Source of the DNA: Lancefieldella sp. Marseille-Q7238
GTDB lineage: Bacteria > Actinomycetota > Coriobacteriia > Coriobacteriales > Atopobiaceae
Direction: 5' to 3'
Length of the DNA stretch: 64,000 nucleotides
Assembly: GCF_949152215.1 (NCBI RefSeq)
Contig: NZ_OX424407.1
Coordinates: forward strand, 1,492,530-1,556,529
This document shows, piece by piece, positions 53,421-62,481 of this stretch. Position numbers and translations under genes: made by a program. Under the pieces are notes generated by a model, which was not told the origin of the DNA, ran no database searches, and saw only the letters and a list, made by a program, of their open reading frames with translations. How positions within the stretch are numbered: position 1 is the stretch's first letter; the number at the start of each line of letters is the position of its first letter.

Positions 53421-53987
53421 GTGACTAAATTGTCGCGAGACAAACGTGGAACCTTGCAAGGTACACGGATGCACAAGCGGGAGCACGTTGAAAATGTTCT
53501 GCCTCCCGTTATTGACAGAGAATCCCGCGTGCTGCTTTTAGGATCAATGCCAAGTCCTAAATCGCGGGCGATCGGTTTTTACTTCGGCAATCCACAAAAC
53601 CGTTTCTGGCGTGTTATGGCGGGTCTTTGGGGAGAAAATCTTCCGGACACAATCGATGAGAAAAGAGATTTTTGCCACAGGCACCATATTGCTCTCTGCG
53701 ATGTTCTTGCATCATGTGACATTGTCGGGGCGTCTGATGCAAGTATCGAAAATCCCGTCCCCAATGCTATCGACATGCTGCTTGCACAGGCTGACATAGT
53801 GCGCATATTTACGCTCGGAGGCGCTGCTACGCGGCTTTATCGTCGCTTTATCCTGCCTGATAGTAAGATAGCCTCTGTGCCGCTGCCCTCTACGAGCCCC
53901 GCTCATGCTTGTATGACGCTCGACGATCTTATCGAGGCTTTTTCAGAGGTCAAAGAAGCTGCTGATGGAGCAAATGTTTCCAAATGA
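53421..53987 (+). CDS. DNA-deoxyinosine glycosylase (UDG family 6, HDG)
   Basis: A 188-residue member of the uracil-DNA glycosylase superfamily, hypoxanthine-DNA glycosylase type. The key motif is LLLGSMPSPKSRAIGFYFGNPQNRFW, with an Asn (Asn in NPQNRFW) as in family 6; STSPAHACM near residue 155 closes the active site. It excises deaminated adenine from DNA. The start is GTG 53421, 3 bases after the upstream stop, after GAGGGAGAA. The 25-residue N-terminus is basic and polar. Confidence 0.85.
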   Translation: MTKLSRDKRGTLQGTRMHKREHVENVLPPVIDRESRVLLLGSMPSPKSRAIGFYFGNPQNRFWRVMAGLWGENLPDTIDEKRDFCHRHHIALCDVLASCDIVGASDASIENPVPNAIDMLLAQADIVRIFTLGGAATRLYRRFILPDSKIASVPLPSTSPAHACMTLDDLIEAFSEVKEAADGANVSK

Positions 53988-54007
53988 TTATTGTTTCTTA
54001 CGGGCGG

Positions 54008-54042
54008 TTGACAAATTCCTAGTTGCAAGTAGGATTACTACC
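54008..54042 (+). promoter_or_regulatory. Promoter of the cysteine transporter operon
   Basis: TTGACA (54008-54013), a 16-base spacer, and TAGGAT (54030-54035). A transcript would begin about seven bases later, at or next to the ATG of the leader ORF (54043), so it would be leaderless. Confidence 0.65.
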
Positions 54043-54129
54043 ATGCGATTCGAAACGATGACATATCCCATGCCTTGCGCATGTACCGCGATCTGTCCGG
54101 TGCCCGAGTCCTATAGGACGAGGGGCTAG
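54043..54129 (+). CDS. Cys-rich leader peptide (candidate attenuator)
   Basis: A 28-codon ORF, too short for a usual gene call, at the very start of the predicted transcript, without a ribosome site. The peptide has Cys at positions 12, 14 and 18 (PCACTAIC), then ends RTRG. The Cys codons lie just before a hairpin and T tract. The downstream operon imports an amino acid by a CjaA-like (cysteine-type) system. Leaderless Cys-containing ORFs are known as cysteine-responsive attenuators in mycobacteria. Here the Cys are spread, not a run. Confidence 0.55.
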   Translation: MRFETMTYPMPCACTAICPVPESYRTRG

Positions 54130-54139
54130 TCGTTTTTTT
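54102..54139 (+). terminator. Candidate attenuator hairpins and T tract
   Basis: GCCC-GA-GTCC-TATA-GGAC-GA-GGGGC (54102-54126) can fold as a hairpin with a GA/GA internal loop. A second, mutually exclusive stem, GGACGA / TCGTTT (54116-54135, with G-U pairs), stands directly before seven T residues (54133-54139). The first covers the end of the leader ORF, so a ribosome there could decide which forms. It is a layout like an attenuator; energies are not computed. Confidence 0.45.
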
Positions 54140-54243
54140 GTCTCTCTAGTTGGTGAGGGTTCGGGCGTTACGCCATTCCATCTTTTACAGACAGCGATAG
54201 GTACGCAGATTACGGCGTGCGTTTTGGAGAGGATTATAATCGC

Positions 54244-54897
54244 ATGGATTGGGGCTTCATCGGGAAGTATCTTCCCCTGTATGCCGCGGCAGCGCAGACA
54301 ACCATTGTCATATCGTTTTTAGGCGTTGTATTTTCGCTTATAGTGGGACTTATGTGCACCATGGCTATGCAGACAAACAGTTCAATAGCAAGGTGGCTTA
54401 TTACAGCGTATACGGAGCTTTCTCGAAATACACCCTTGCTGGTACAGATTTTCCTTATATATTTCGGCTTGACCAAGCTCGGTCTTACAATGGACGCTGA
54501 AGCAGCGGCAGTGGTGGGTCTCACGTTTCTCGGAGGCTCCTATATGTCTGAATCTCTGAGGGCCGGCATAGCTTCTATCGAAAACATTCAATATGAGTCA
54601 TCGCAAGTGCTCGGTTTGTCGCGCTTGCAGTCATTGCGGTATGTGATTCTTCCACAGGCGTTTTCAGTGTCTCTTTCCGGTCTTGTCGCTAACGTCATCT
54701 TTCTTATCAAGGAGTCTTCGGTCGTCTCCGGCATCGCCTTGGCTGATTTGATGTTTGTAACTAAGGATCTTATCGGCATGATGTACAACACAACGGAAGC
54801 CCTTTTTATGCTGGTGGTGTCATATGCCGTTATCTTAGTTCCCCTGTCTCTTTTTGGCAGTTGGCTTGAGAAGAGGTTTGACTATGCTCGTCGATAA
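54244..54897 (+). CDS. Polar amino acid ABC transporter permease (1)
   Basis: A 217-residue permease of the HisM/GlnP family. It begins with an N-terminal span, then QTTIVISFLGVVFSLIVGLM, and has TELSRNTPLLVQIFLIYFGL (with RNTPLLVQ) and the EAA loop in ESSQVLGLSRLQSLRYVILPQA. ATG 54244 is chosen over GTG 54217; GGAGAGGA is at 54226-54233. It forms the channel with the second permease. Its end overlaps permease 2 by 14 bases. Confidence 0.9.
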   Translation: MDWGFIGKYLPLYAAAAQTTIVISFLGVVFSLIVGLMCTMAMQTNSSIARWLITAYTELSRNTPLLVQIFLIYFGLTKLGLTMDAEAAAVVGLTFLGGSYMSESLRAGIASIENIQYESSQVLGLSRLQSLRYVILPQAFSVSLSGLVANVIFLIKESSVVSGIALADLMFVTKDLIGMMYNTTEALFMLVVSYAVILVPLSLFGSWLEKRFDYARR

Positions 54898-55555
54898 CAT
54901 TCTTCTTCAAGACAATGTCATAGCCCGTCTTATGGGAGGGCTTTGGGTCACCGTTGAGATAGGTCTTCTCTCGGCGGCGCTTTCAATTCCTCTTGGTATT
55001 CTCGTGGGAGTTATGATGACTTCGCGCAAGCGAGTTGCCCGTGCTGTTCTGAGATTATATCTGGAAATCGTTCGTGTGATGCCTCAGTTGGTCTTGCTCT
55101 ATGTGGTGTTCTTTGGCACGGCTGCTTGGTTTGATGTCAATCTCGATGGGTTTGAGGCATCTATTGTGGTCTTTACATTCTGGGGAGCCGCTGAGCTGGG
55201 AGATCTTGTCCGCGCAGCTCTCGAATCGATTCCGTGTTCCCAGTATGACAGCGCGTTCGCACTGGGTCTTTCTAAAAAACAAACGTTGACGCGCATTGTC
55301 TTGCCTCAGGCAGTCACGCGACTGCTTCCGCCTGCAATCAATCTGATGACGCGCATGATCAAAACAACAGCGCTCTGCAATTTAATCGGTGTTGTAGAAC
55401 TTATTCGTGTCGGTTCACAAATCACTGATTTCTACCGTTTTCAATTTCCCACGACAGGTGCCTTGTGGGTGTATGGCACCGTTTTCTTTCTATACTTTGC
55501 AGCCTGCTCCCCCTTATCGCTTATTGCACGCAGGCTTGAGAGGAGGATGCGCTGA
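54884..55555 (+). CDS. Polar amino acid ABC transporter permease (2)
   Basis: A 223-residue HisM-type permease. ATG 54884 lies within the end of permease 1, after GAAGAGG. Typical segments are GLWVTVEIGLLSAALSIPLG, EIVRVMPQLVLLYVVFF (RxxPxLVLL), and the EAA loop SAFALGLSKKQTLTRIVLPQA. It pairs with the ATPase below, whose ATG overlaps its TGA (ATGA). Confidence 0.9.
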   Translation: MLVDNILLQDNVIARLMGGLWVTVEIGLLSAALSIPLGILVGVMMTSRKRVARAVLRLYLEIVRVMPQLVLLYVVFFGTAAWFDVNLDGFEASIVVFTFWGAAELGDLVRAALESIPCSQYDSAFALGLSKKQTLTRIVLPQAVTRLLPPAINLMTRMIKTTALCNLIGVVELIRVGSQITDFYRFQFPTTGALWVYGTVFFLYFAACSPLSLIARRLERRMR

Positions 55556-56364
55556 TGCGTACTGATGAATCTACCGCCGTTTCCGAACGCGCTGATGCCA
55601 AAGCGCCCGTGCTTGAGGTCAGCCACCTTGTGAAGTCCTATGGAGGTAAAAAGCCCGTTCTTGACGACGTCTCGTTTTCTGTCGACCGCGGTCAGGTTGT
55701 CGTGGTGCTCGGACCTTCTGGCTGCGGGAAGTCAACGCTTTTGCGCTGTATTGTTGGCTTGGAAGATATCCAGGGAGGCGTGGTATTTTTTAACGGGCAG
55801 CAAATTTCTGGCGAGAAGCGCGATCACGCGGCGGCGGGTATCGGCATGGTATTTCAAAGCTATGACCTCTTCCCTCATATGAGCGTGATGAAAAACGTCA
55901 CTTTAGCGCCACTTGTCGCGCAAAAACGCGCGAAAGAAGAGGTGTTTGCGCAGGCTGAAGAATGGCTGCGCCGTGTGGGTCTGTGGGATTTGCGCGATTC
56001 ATATCCTTCATCGCTTTCAGGCGGACAAAAACAACGCGTCGCTATTGTTCGAGCGCTCATGACCAATCCTGAGGTCATGCTGTTTGACGAAATAACCGCG
56101 GCTCTTGATCCTGAGATGGTGCATGAAGTCCTTGGTGTAGTAATGGAGTTGGCGCGGCTGGGCCTCACGATGGTCATCGTCACGCATGAGATGCGTTTCG
56201 CCCGCGCCGTCGCAGACCGCATCCTACTGATTGATCAAGGCACCATCGTTGAGGCATCAGATGATGCCGAGAAGTTCTTCTCGTCACCCTCAACCGCTCG
56301 AGCAAAGGAATTTCTGCGGACGTTTGAGTTTGAAAAAGTTTCCCATAACCCCATCTCGGAATAA
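55555..56364 (+). CDS. Polar amino acid ABC transporter ATP-binding protein
   Basis: A 269-residue GlnQ-type ATPase. Walker A is GPSGCGKSTLL near residue 57, the Q-loop is MVFQSYDLFPHMSV, the signature is LSGGQKQRVAIVRAL, and Walker B is VMLFDEITAALDPE with the His switch in VIVTHEM. A 20-residue polar N-terminal extension precedes LEVSHLVKSYGG. The Walker B is DEITAALD, where Ile replaces Pro of DEPTSALD. ATG 55555 overlaps the stop of permease 2; GGAGGATGCG lies upstream. Confidence 0.94.
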   Translation: MRTDESTAVSERADAKAPVLEVSHLVKSYGGKKPVLDDVSFSVDRGQVVVVLGPSGCGKSTLLRCIVGLEDIQGGVVFFNGQQISGEKRDHAAAGIGMVFQSYDLFPHMSVMKNVTLAPLVAQKRAKEEVFAQAEEWLRRVGLWDLRDSYPSSLSGGQKQRVAIVRALMTNPEVMLFDEITAALDPEMVHEVLGVVMELARLGLTMVIVTHEMRFARAVADRILLIDQGTIVEASDDAEKFFSSPSTARAKEFLRTFEFEKVSHNPISE

Positions 56365-56378
56365 GAAAAGAGTTTGTT

Positions 56379-57269
56379 ATGAAGAGTATCTCTGTACAGC
56401 TGACGCGCCGAGCGTTTCTTGGTATTGTTGAAAGTTCTGCCGCCCTCGTTTTGTCCGCTTGCGACCATGGTGGGTCTCAGACGGCAGGGGGAGGTGCCGC
56501 CGCGAAGGCGTCCGATCGTTTCCGCTCCGTTGACGATATCAAGACGTCAGGCGCTGTCAATATCGGCTATTTTTCCGATAAGGCTCCCTTTGGCTATGTC
56601 GATAAGGATGGAAATCCCGCCGGCTATGATGTTGTTTTTGGCAATCGGCTTGCGCAAGATCTTGGCGTGGAGGCGCGCTACGTTTCTACCGACGGTCTTA
56701 ATCGCGTGCCGTTTTTGCAATCAAACAAGGTTGATATCATGCTTGCGAACTTTACTGTGACCGATGAGCGTGCTGAAAAGGTTGATTTCTCGTTGCCGTA
56801 TATGAAGATCAAGCTGGGCATTGTTTCACCTGAGGCCGCGGTTATCAGAAGCGTTGATGAGCTCGAAGGCAAAAAGCTTATCGTCTCCAAGGGGACGACT
56901 GCGGAAACGTACTTTGAAAAACAGCACCCCAACGTACAGCTGGTAAAGTTTGACTCCTACGCCGACGCGTACAACGCTCTTCTTGACGGGCGGGGAGACG
57001 CGTTTTCAACCGACAACACGGAGGTTTTGGCGTGGGTAAAATCCAATCCCGGTTTTGTCGTGGGTGTCGATGACTTGGGAAACGCTGACACTATCGCGGC
57101 CGCTGTCCACAAGGGCAACACTACGCTTCTGGAGTTTATCAACAATGAAATAACCGGTCCTTTGGCAGAGGAGAGTTTCTTCCACAAGGACTATGAGGAA
57201 ACGCTCAGACCCGTTTATGGCGATGATGTTGATCCGGAGACTATCGTTGTCGAGGGAGGCAAGGTATAA
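56379..57269 (+). CDS. Amino acid ABC transporter binding lipoprotein, CjaA-like (probably cysteine)
   Basis: A 296-residue family 3 binding protein. The N-terminus TRRAFLG is twin-arginine-like, followed by a lipobox LSAC (Cys28), so it may be exported by Tat and lipidated by Lgt. The mature part begins VDDIKTSGAVNIGYFSDKAPFGYVD. It then has NRVPFLQSNKVDIMLANFTVTDERAEKVDFSLPYMK and ends VVEGGKV (quoted in parts). To my recollection this is close to Campylobacter CjaA, a cysteine-binding protein; glutamine is the other likely ligand. It ends the operon. Confidence 0.85.
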   Translation: MKSISVQLTRRAFLGIVESSAALVLSACDHGGSQTAGGGAAAKASDRFRSVDDIKTSGAVNIGYFSDKAPFGYVDKDGNPAGYDVVFGNRLAQDLGVEARYVSTDGLNRVPFLQSNKVDIMLANFTVTDERAEKVDFSLPYMKIKLGIVSPEAAVIRSVDELEGKKLIVSKGTTAETYFEKQHPNVQLVKFDSYADAYNALLDGRGDAFSTDNTEVLAWVKSNPGFVVGVDDLGNADTIAAAVHKGNTTLLEFINNEITGPLAEESFFHKDYEETLRPVYGDDVDPETIVVEGGKV

Positions 57270-57426
57270 CTTTGCGGCACCATCCATTTGCTACAAAATG
57301 GTTAATAACTTGTGGATGAGAAGGATCTCAGCTTTTGTGCTGATAGAGTAACCGAAACATCTTCCCGCCTTACGCGGGTTGATGCGTGCTCGAGATTCGA
57401 CCGTACAAAAGGGGAGGCGTCTGTCT

Positions 57427-58428
57427 ATGACACAATCCGCAGAACAGCAGGCCGCGAAAGCAGAAAAAAGAGGGTTTCAGGTTCCTCGCATTCCCGGCGA
57501 CATTATGCTTTATCCGCTACTTGCCGGCTTGCTCTTGAACTCTTTTTTCCCACAGGTACTGGCTGTTGGCAGCTTTACCACGGCGATTGCCAAAGGATCC
57601 TCCACGATTGTCGGCCTGCTTTTGCTGTTCATGGGAGCCAGCATTAACCTGCGCGCGGTTCCCGAGGCTCTGAAAACGGGCATTGTTGTGCTCGTGCCGA
57701 AACTGGCTCTGTCGATTGCGCTTGGCCTGGGCGTGGCGGCGGTCTTTGACAACAACTTCTTCGGCCTGTCTGCTCTTTCCATCATCGGGGGCATCGCCTT
57801 TTGCAATGTCGCGCTCTATTCCGGCATCATGACGGAATACGGAGACTCCGGTGAGCAGGGAGCGACGGCTCTTCTCGCCCTTACTGCCGGACCTACGATT
57901 ACCATGCTGGCTCTCGGTGTCGCTGGTCTTGCTGACATCAAGCCTTTGGTATATGTGGGAACGCTGCTTCCGCTGGTGCTGGGCGTCATTATGGGCAACC
58001 TCAGCCCCTTCCTCAAAAACCTGCTGGTCCCCGGTATCAATCCCTGCATCGCGGCGGTAGGGTTTGCTCTTGGCTGCGGTATGAGTTTGGAGCAGCTCAT
58101 TCAAGGCGGTCTTTCCGGCGTGCTGCTTGCGTTGCTTTGCATCGTCATCGGAATTTTGACTTCGCTCTTTGAGAGGCTTTGTGGCGGATCGGGCAAAGCC
58201 GGCGTTGCTTCCGGTACGGTTGCCGGAACAGCCGCTACGACGCCGAAAGCCTTTGTAGAAGCCGACGCTTCGTATACCAACATCGCGCCCATTGCAACGG
58301 CTCAGATTGCGGCGGCGGTGGTTATTACCGCTGTTGCGGCCCCTCTTATTACCGGCTGGGTCGACAAGCTGTTCTGCAAAGACGTGGCCGCTCCTGGTGA
58401 GCATGATGCTCAGAAAAAAGCCGATTGA
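57427..58428 (+). CDS. kdgT: 2-keto-3-deoxygluconate permease family protein (KdgT)
   Basis: A 333-residue membrane protein with about ten spans. It matches KdgT: IPGDIMLYPLLAGLLLNSFFP, LLFMGASINLRAVPEALKTG, SIIGGIAFCNVALYSGIMTEYG (all quoted in part), ALTAGPTITMLALGVAGLADI and GVASGTVAGTAATTPKAFVEADASY. It should import 2-keto-3-deoxygluconate, a pectin or alginate breakdown product, with protons. No kduD, kdgK or kdgA is seen nearby, so the real substrate is uncertain. ATG 57427 has GGGGAGG at 57412-57417. The 157-base gap upstream separates it from the ABC operon. Confidence 0.85.
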   Translation: MTQSAEQQAAKAEKRGFQVPRIPGDIMLYPLLAGLLLNSFFPQVLAVGSFTTAIAKGSSTIVGLLLLFMGASINLRAVPEALKTGIVVLVPKLALSIALGLGVAAVFDNNFFGLSALSIIGGIAFCNVALYSGIMTEYGDSGEQGATALLALTAGPTITMLALGVAGLADIKPLVYVGTLLPLVLGVIMGNLSPFLKNLLVPGINPCIAAVGFALGCGMSLEQLIQGGLSGVLLALLCIVIGILTSLFERLCGGSGKAGVASGTVAGTAATTPKAFVEADASYTNIAPIATAQIAAAVVITAVAAPLITGWVDKLFCKDVAAPGEHDAQKKAD

Positions 58429-58519
58429 GACTATGTTCAAGGTGCCCCAGCAACAGCGATTCCTGCTGAAAAGAGTGAATGACGCTATACTTACAGAGAT
58501 GTCGTTACTGTAAGGATAG

Positions 58520-59641
58520 ATGGTAATGGTGCAGCAGAACATATCCGCTTATGGGTTCTGCCGTCCTGCTGTTGACGTTTTACAGGGCGCGCTCTGGCGA
58601 GAAGAACGTGCCGATGGCTGGGCGCGTCCCGAGCGGTTTTCAGAGAACCAGCTCCATGCTTTGGGCAGTTGTTTGGCGTGGCATCCGGGATTGTATCGGC
58701 AGATGGCTCGCTGCACGTCCGGTGTATCTCTTTCGTTTACGACAGACTCCACTGTGATTGCGCTGGAGCTTTGGGTAGAGAAGCTTCCTCAGGGAACTCA
58801 GGCTGTGCTGAGGCAGGTGCCTGAGGGTATCCATGATTCTGTAGCGGTTGAAATTGACGGCAGGCAGGCGATGCTGCTGCCAATCTCGCTTGGCAGTCCC
58901 GAAGGGACGGCGCAGCTTCCTTTGGGGGCGCCCACCTGCATACACGTTGATTTGACCAATCCAAACGATGCGAAGCGAGAACTACGCCTTCCCGGCTTTG
59001 GCGAAATCCATCACATGCGAATCTGGCTTCCGTGTTTGACGAGCGCGGCGGTGCGCATGCTCTATGGGAATGGGTCGTTCTTCTCGCCCGCGCAGCCGCA
59101 AGGGCAGCTGGTAGTGATAGGAGATTCCATTGCGCAGGGCTTTGTGACGGGGAGTCCGGCAAAAACGTGGCCTGCGCAGCTTGCCAAAAAATGTAAGCTC
59201 GGCCTTATAAATCAAAGCGTTGGCGGGCAAGTCTTTCAACCTGAGACAGTGGAAGCGCCAACGACGCCTGAACCTGTACAGCTTGTCATAGTGGCTCTCG
59301 GTGGAAATTATCGTTTCGAGAAGACCGACAGGGATCGGGTTAAACGCGAAATTTCGCGGACGCTTCATGAGATTCGCCACGCGTATGGAGATGCTCGTAT
59401 AGTCGCGCTGACCCCAACGCCTCATTTTGAAGTAACGTATCAAACGCATCCGCTCTCCTGCTTTGAGGACGTGCCTGGGTTTATCGCGGAAGCGGCGGCC
59501 TCCGAGCGCATTGACGTGATCGAGGGGACCAATCTTCTTAAGGCGGACCCAAAGCTTTTTGCCGATGATGACCATCCCAATGTGCGTGGAGCTGCTCACA
59601 TCGCGGCGTGTCTTGCGGAAAACTTCAAGAAATCCGTGTAG
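58520..59641 (+). CDS. SGNH/GDSL-type hydrolase
   Basis: A 373-residue protein. The C-terminal domain (about 195-373) is an SGNH hydrolase: VVIGDSIAQG has the nucleophile Ser, VALGGNY the Asn, and DDDHPNVRG the Asp-His pair. The N-terminal 190 residues form a beta-rich domain (VSLSFTTDSTVIALELWV), seen in some carbohydrate esterases. It may deacetylate or deacylate a glycan or lipid. There is no signal peptide. ATG 58520 or 58526; AAGGA at 58513 favours the second. Confidence 0.82.
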   Translation: MVMVQQNISAYGFCRPAVDVLQGALWREERADGWARPERFSENQLHALGSCLAWHPGLYRQMARCTSGVSLSFTTDSTVIALELWVEKLPQGTQAVLRQVPEGIHDSVAVEIDGRQAMLLPISLGSPEGTAQLPLGAPTCIHVDLTNPNDAKRELRLPGFGEIHHMRIWLPCLTSAAVRMLYGNGSFFSPAQPQGQLVVIGDSIAQGFVTGSPAKTWPAQLAKKCKLGLINQSVGGQVFQPETVEAPTTPEPVQLVIVALGGNYRFEKTDRDRVKREISRTLHEIRHAYGDARIVALTPTPHFEVTYQTHPLSCFEDVPGFIAEAAASERIDVIEGTNLLKADPKLFADDDHPNVRGAAHIAACLAENFKKSV

Positions 59642-59744
59642 TTGCCTCTTTGCCCTTATCGAGCTACCCCTATCTAGCTGCGACTTTAATTTGTGTCCGG
59701 GCCTGCGGCTACAATAGCTTTGAAAAACAACAGCGGAGGTTGAT

Positions 59745-60986
59745 ATGACGTTGATTAATACCCTCGCTCCTACTCTAACGGGAGCTCTTTCGAAAGAACT
59801 TGAAGATGAAATTGCCGCTCAAGTAGCGTCCGGGCGCCTCAGCGCATACGCCTGCAGGGACGCTGAAATTATCCGCCGAGATCCGGACACTGATGGTGCA
59901 AGCGTCATACGGCCGGCTTTTGTGCGGGATATCGAGAAGATCATGCATACTCCGGCGTATAACAGGCTCAATGGAAAGACGCAGGTATTCTCATTCCGTG
60001 CGAATGATGACCTTACCAGACGTGGCCTTCATGAGCAGCTGGTAGGCCGTATCGCATGCGATATCGGGCGCGCGCTCGGTCTTAATGTTGGCCTTATCGA
60101 GGCCATCGCGCTTGGACATGACGTTGGCCACACTCCTTTCGGCCATGCCGGCGAGTACTTTTTAAATGATCTCTATCGCGCTCGTACCGGTCGCTGGTTC
60201 TTTCACAACGTACAGAGCGTGCGCGTTCTCGATGAGCTGTATAGTCGCAACCTTTCGCTACAAACTCTTGACGGCGTCATTTGCCACAACGGTGAGTTTG
60301 AGCAGCAGGTCCTCAACATGAGCGATCTTTCTTCGTTTGATGAGTTTGACCGTGTGGTTGAAGACTGCTGGCAGCGAGGAGTGCAGGTCATCGATCGTCT
60401 TCGCCCCATGACGCTTGAAGGCTGTGTTGTCCGCGTTTCGGATATCATCGCCTATGTGGGAAAAGACCGCCAAGACGCCATTCGCGTTGCTGCCGTGTCG
60501 CCTGAGTCCTTCGATGACGGCCTTGGTGGTGCATATAATACCTGGGCGCTTTCCGCTTTTGCGGCGGATATCATTGAGCATAGCTTTGGCAGAGATCGCA
60601 TTTCAATGAGTGAGGAAGCATTCAAAGAGCTGCGCCGCGCCAAGCGCGAGAATTACCAGAAGATTTATGGAGCCTCCGAGGCAAACGGAGACTTTTCGGA
60701 CGACATCAAAAATCTCTTCGCCAGACTGTATAACTATGAGCTTTCCGCTCTTGCTTCAGGGGATGAGTCGTGCGCTATCTTCAAGCACCATATTGAGCCG
60801 CTTCAGCGTTATCTGGCTTACTACGGCGCAGTCTATGTGTGGGAAGATGATCCCGACCGCGTGGTAGTGGATTTCATTTCCGCTATGACAGACGATTACT
60901 TCATAGCAACCTGTGAAGCCCTTTTCCCTGAAGCGCGTGTGCTTTTTCCCAAGCGCACATACTTTGGTAACGGCGTTCACGCTTAA
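59745..60986 (+). CDS. dgt: dGTPase-like HD-domain dNTP triphosphohydrolase
   Basis: A 413-residue HD-domain protein of the dGTPase/SAMHD1-like family. It has the N-terminal helix IMHTPAYNRLNGKTQVF, the HD residues in ALGHDVGHTPFGHAGE, and ICHNGEFEQQ. It hydrolyses dNTPs to the deoxynucleoside and triphosphate, controlling dNTP pools; which nucleotide is not clear. ATG 59745 follows GCGGAGG. rarA begins 35 bases downstream, both being replication-linked. Confidence 0.9.
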   Translation: MTLINTLAPTLTGALSKELEDEIAAQVASGRLSAYACRDAEIIRRDPDTDGASVIRPAFVRDIEKIMHTPAYNRLNGKTQVFSFRANDDLTRRGLHEQLVGRIACDIGRALGLNVGLIEAIALGHDVGHTPFGHAGEYFLNDLYRARTGRWFFHNVQSVRVLDELYSRNLSLQTLDGVICHNGEFEQQVLNMSDLSSFDEFDRVVEDCWQRGVQVIDRLRPMTLEGCVVRVSDIIAYVGKDRQDAIRVAAVSPESFDDGLGGAYNTWALSAFAADIIEHSFGRDRISMSEEAFKELRRAKRENYQKIYGASEANGDFSDDIKNLFARLYNYELSALASGDESCAIFKHHIEPLQRYLAYYGAVYVWEDDPDRVVVDFISAMTDDYFIATCEALFPEARVLFPKRTYFGNGVHA

Positions 60987-61021
60987 GACGCTCGCGCTTT
61001 CCGTAGGATCAGTCGGTTACA

Positions 61022-62404
61022 ATGTGCAGTATGGATACGTTATTTTCAGGCATAAACCGTGCTGTCAAGCGCTCAAACGCGCCGCTTGCCGCCCGTATGA
61101 GACCTACTTCACTTGCAGGCTATGTGGGTCAGGAGCAGGCGGTAGGCGAAGGCTCATGGCTGCGCCGTGCTATCGAGCATGACACGCTCTCGTCGGTATT
61201 ACTCTATGGACCTGCCGGTACGGGTAAGACTACGCTTGCTCGCATCATTGCCAATACGACGCATGCCGAGTTTGTGGAAGTATCAGCAATCACCGGGACG
61301 GTCAAGGACCTGAGGCATGAGATAGAAGCGGCGGAGTCTCGTCTTTTGACGGCCGGTCGCCGTACCATCCTCTTTATCGACGAGATACATCGCTTTAATC
61401 GCTCACAGCAGGACGCTTTGCTTCATGCGGTGGAGGACCGCACGGTCGTGCTTATCGGCGCGACTACAGAAAACCCGTATTTTGAAGTCAATAGCGCTCT
61501 CATCTCGCGTTCGCGTGTAGTGGAGCTACAGCCACTTGACGATGATGCCATTGTTGAGCTTGTCGAACGTGCGCTTGTCAGCCCCGATGGCCTTGCAGGG
61601 GAGTATGAACTCAGTCCCGAAGCGCTTCAAGAGATCGTAATGCTTGCGGGCGGGGATGGCCGCGCAGCGCTTACCTCGCTTGAGCTGGCAAGTCAGATGG
61701 CGCTACCTGTTGGTACGGAAGATGCCGACTCCAAAAAGCCTGTGATAATAACAGCGCAGCATGTCCATGAAGCAAATCCCCGCCGTGGACTTTCTTACGA
61801 CAAGGCGGGAGACATGCACTATGACATCATTTCCGCCTTCATTAAATCCATGCGAGGATCTGACCCTGATGCAGCGCTCTACTGGCTCGCGCGCATGATT
61901 GACGCGGGAGAAGATCCCAAGTTCATTGCGCGAAGAATCATGATTTTGGCTTCAGAAGACATTGGCAACGCGGATCCGCAGGCGTTACTCATTGCGGAAG
62001 CCGCTTTCAAGTCCGCAGAGGTTATCGGTTATCCCGAATGCCGCATCAATCTTGCTCAGGCCGTACTGTATATGGCGCTTGCTCCAAAATCCAATGCGGC
62101 GGAGGCGGGCATTGACGCGGCGTTAGCGGAAGTTCGTCACGGTCCCAGGCGAGAAGTGCCAAGTTACTTACGCGATCGTCATCGTCCTGGTTCAGATGAG
62201 TATGGAGCCTATCTGTATCCGCATAACTATCCGGAAGGATGGGTTGCGCAGCGCTATCTGCCTGAGGGACTTGACAGCAGCGCGTTCTTCTCGCCCTCTC
62301 CGCGGGGCTGGGAAGCGTGGCGCCTTGACGCGATTGCGCGTGGCCGAGGTGAGGAGTCATCTTCACAAACGAACAAAAAGTCTGAGCCCGGAGGGTCAAA
62401 GTAA
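61022..62404 (+). CDS. rarA: Replication-associated recombination protein RarA
   Basis: A 460-residue AAA+ ATPase (RarA/MgsA). Walker A is GPAGTGKTTLARI, Walker B FIDEIHRFN, and the family segments RPTSLAGYVGQEQ and ATTENPYFEVNSAL are present. The MgsA-type C-terminal tetramerisation domain continues with KAGDMHYDIISAFIKSMRGSD. It acts at stalled replication forks. ATG 61022 or 61031 is the start; neither has a good ribosome site. Confidence 0.95.
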   Translation: MCSMDTLFSGINRAVKRSNAPLAARMRPTSLAGYVGQEQAVGEGSWLRRAIEHDTLSSVLLYGPAGTGKTTLARIIANTTHAEFVEVSAITGTVKDLRHEIEAAESRLLTAGRRTILFIDEIHRFNRSQQDALLHAVEDRTVVLIGATTENPYFEVNSALISRSRVVELQPLDDDAIVELVERALVSPDGLAGEYELSPEALQEIVMLAGGDGRAALTSLELASQMALPVGTEDADSKKPVIITAQHVHEANPRRGLSYDKAGDMHYDIISAFIKSMRGSDPDAALYWLARMIDAGEDPKFIARRIMILASEDIGNADPQALLIAEAAFKSAEVIGYPECRINLAQAVLYMALAPKSNAAEAGIDAALAEVRHGPRREVPSYLRDRHRPGSDEYGAYLYPHNYPEGWVAQRYLPEGLDSSAFFSPSPRGWEAWRLDAIARGRGEESSSQTNKKSEPGGSK

Positions 62405-62481
62405 GTGCGGATGGGTAAAATGAGAACGTTAATGATTGTCAACCCTGCGGTGCTGTCGTAACGGCGAGGGAGAGGTGCTCA

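Noticed and set aside
57312-57647. 111-codon frame overlapping the KdgT start
   Set aside because: It lies in another frame inside the KdgT gene, which has the better ribosome site and a clear family match.
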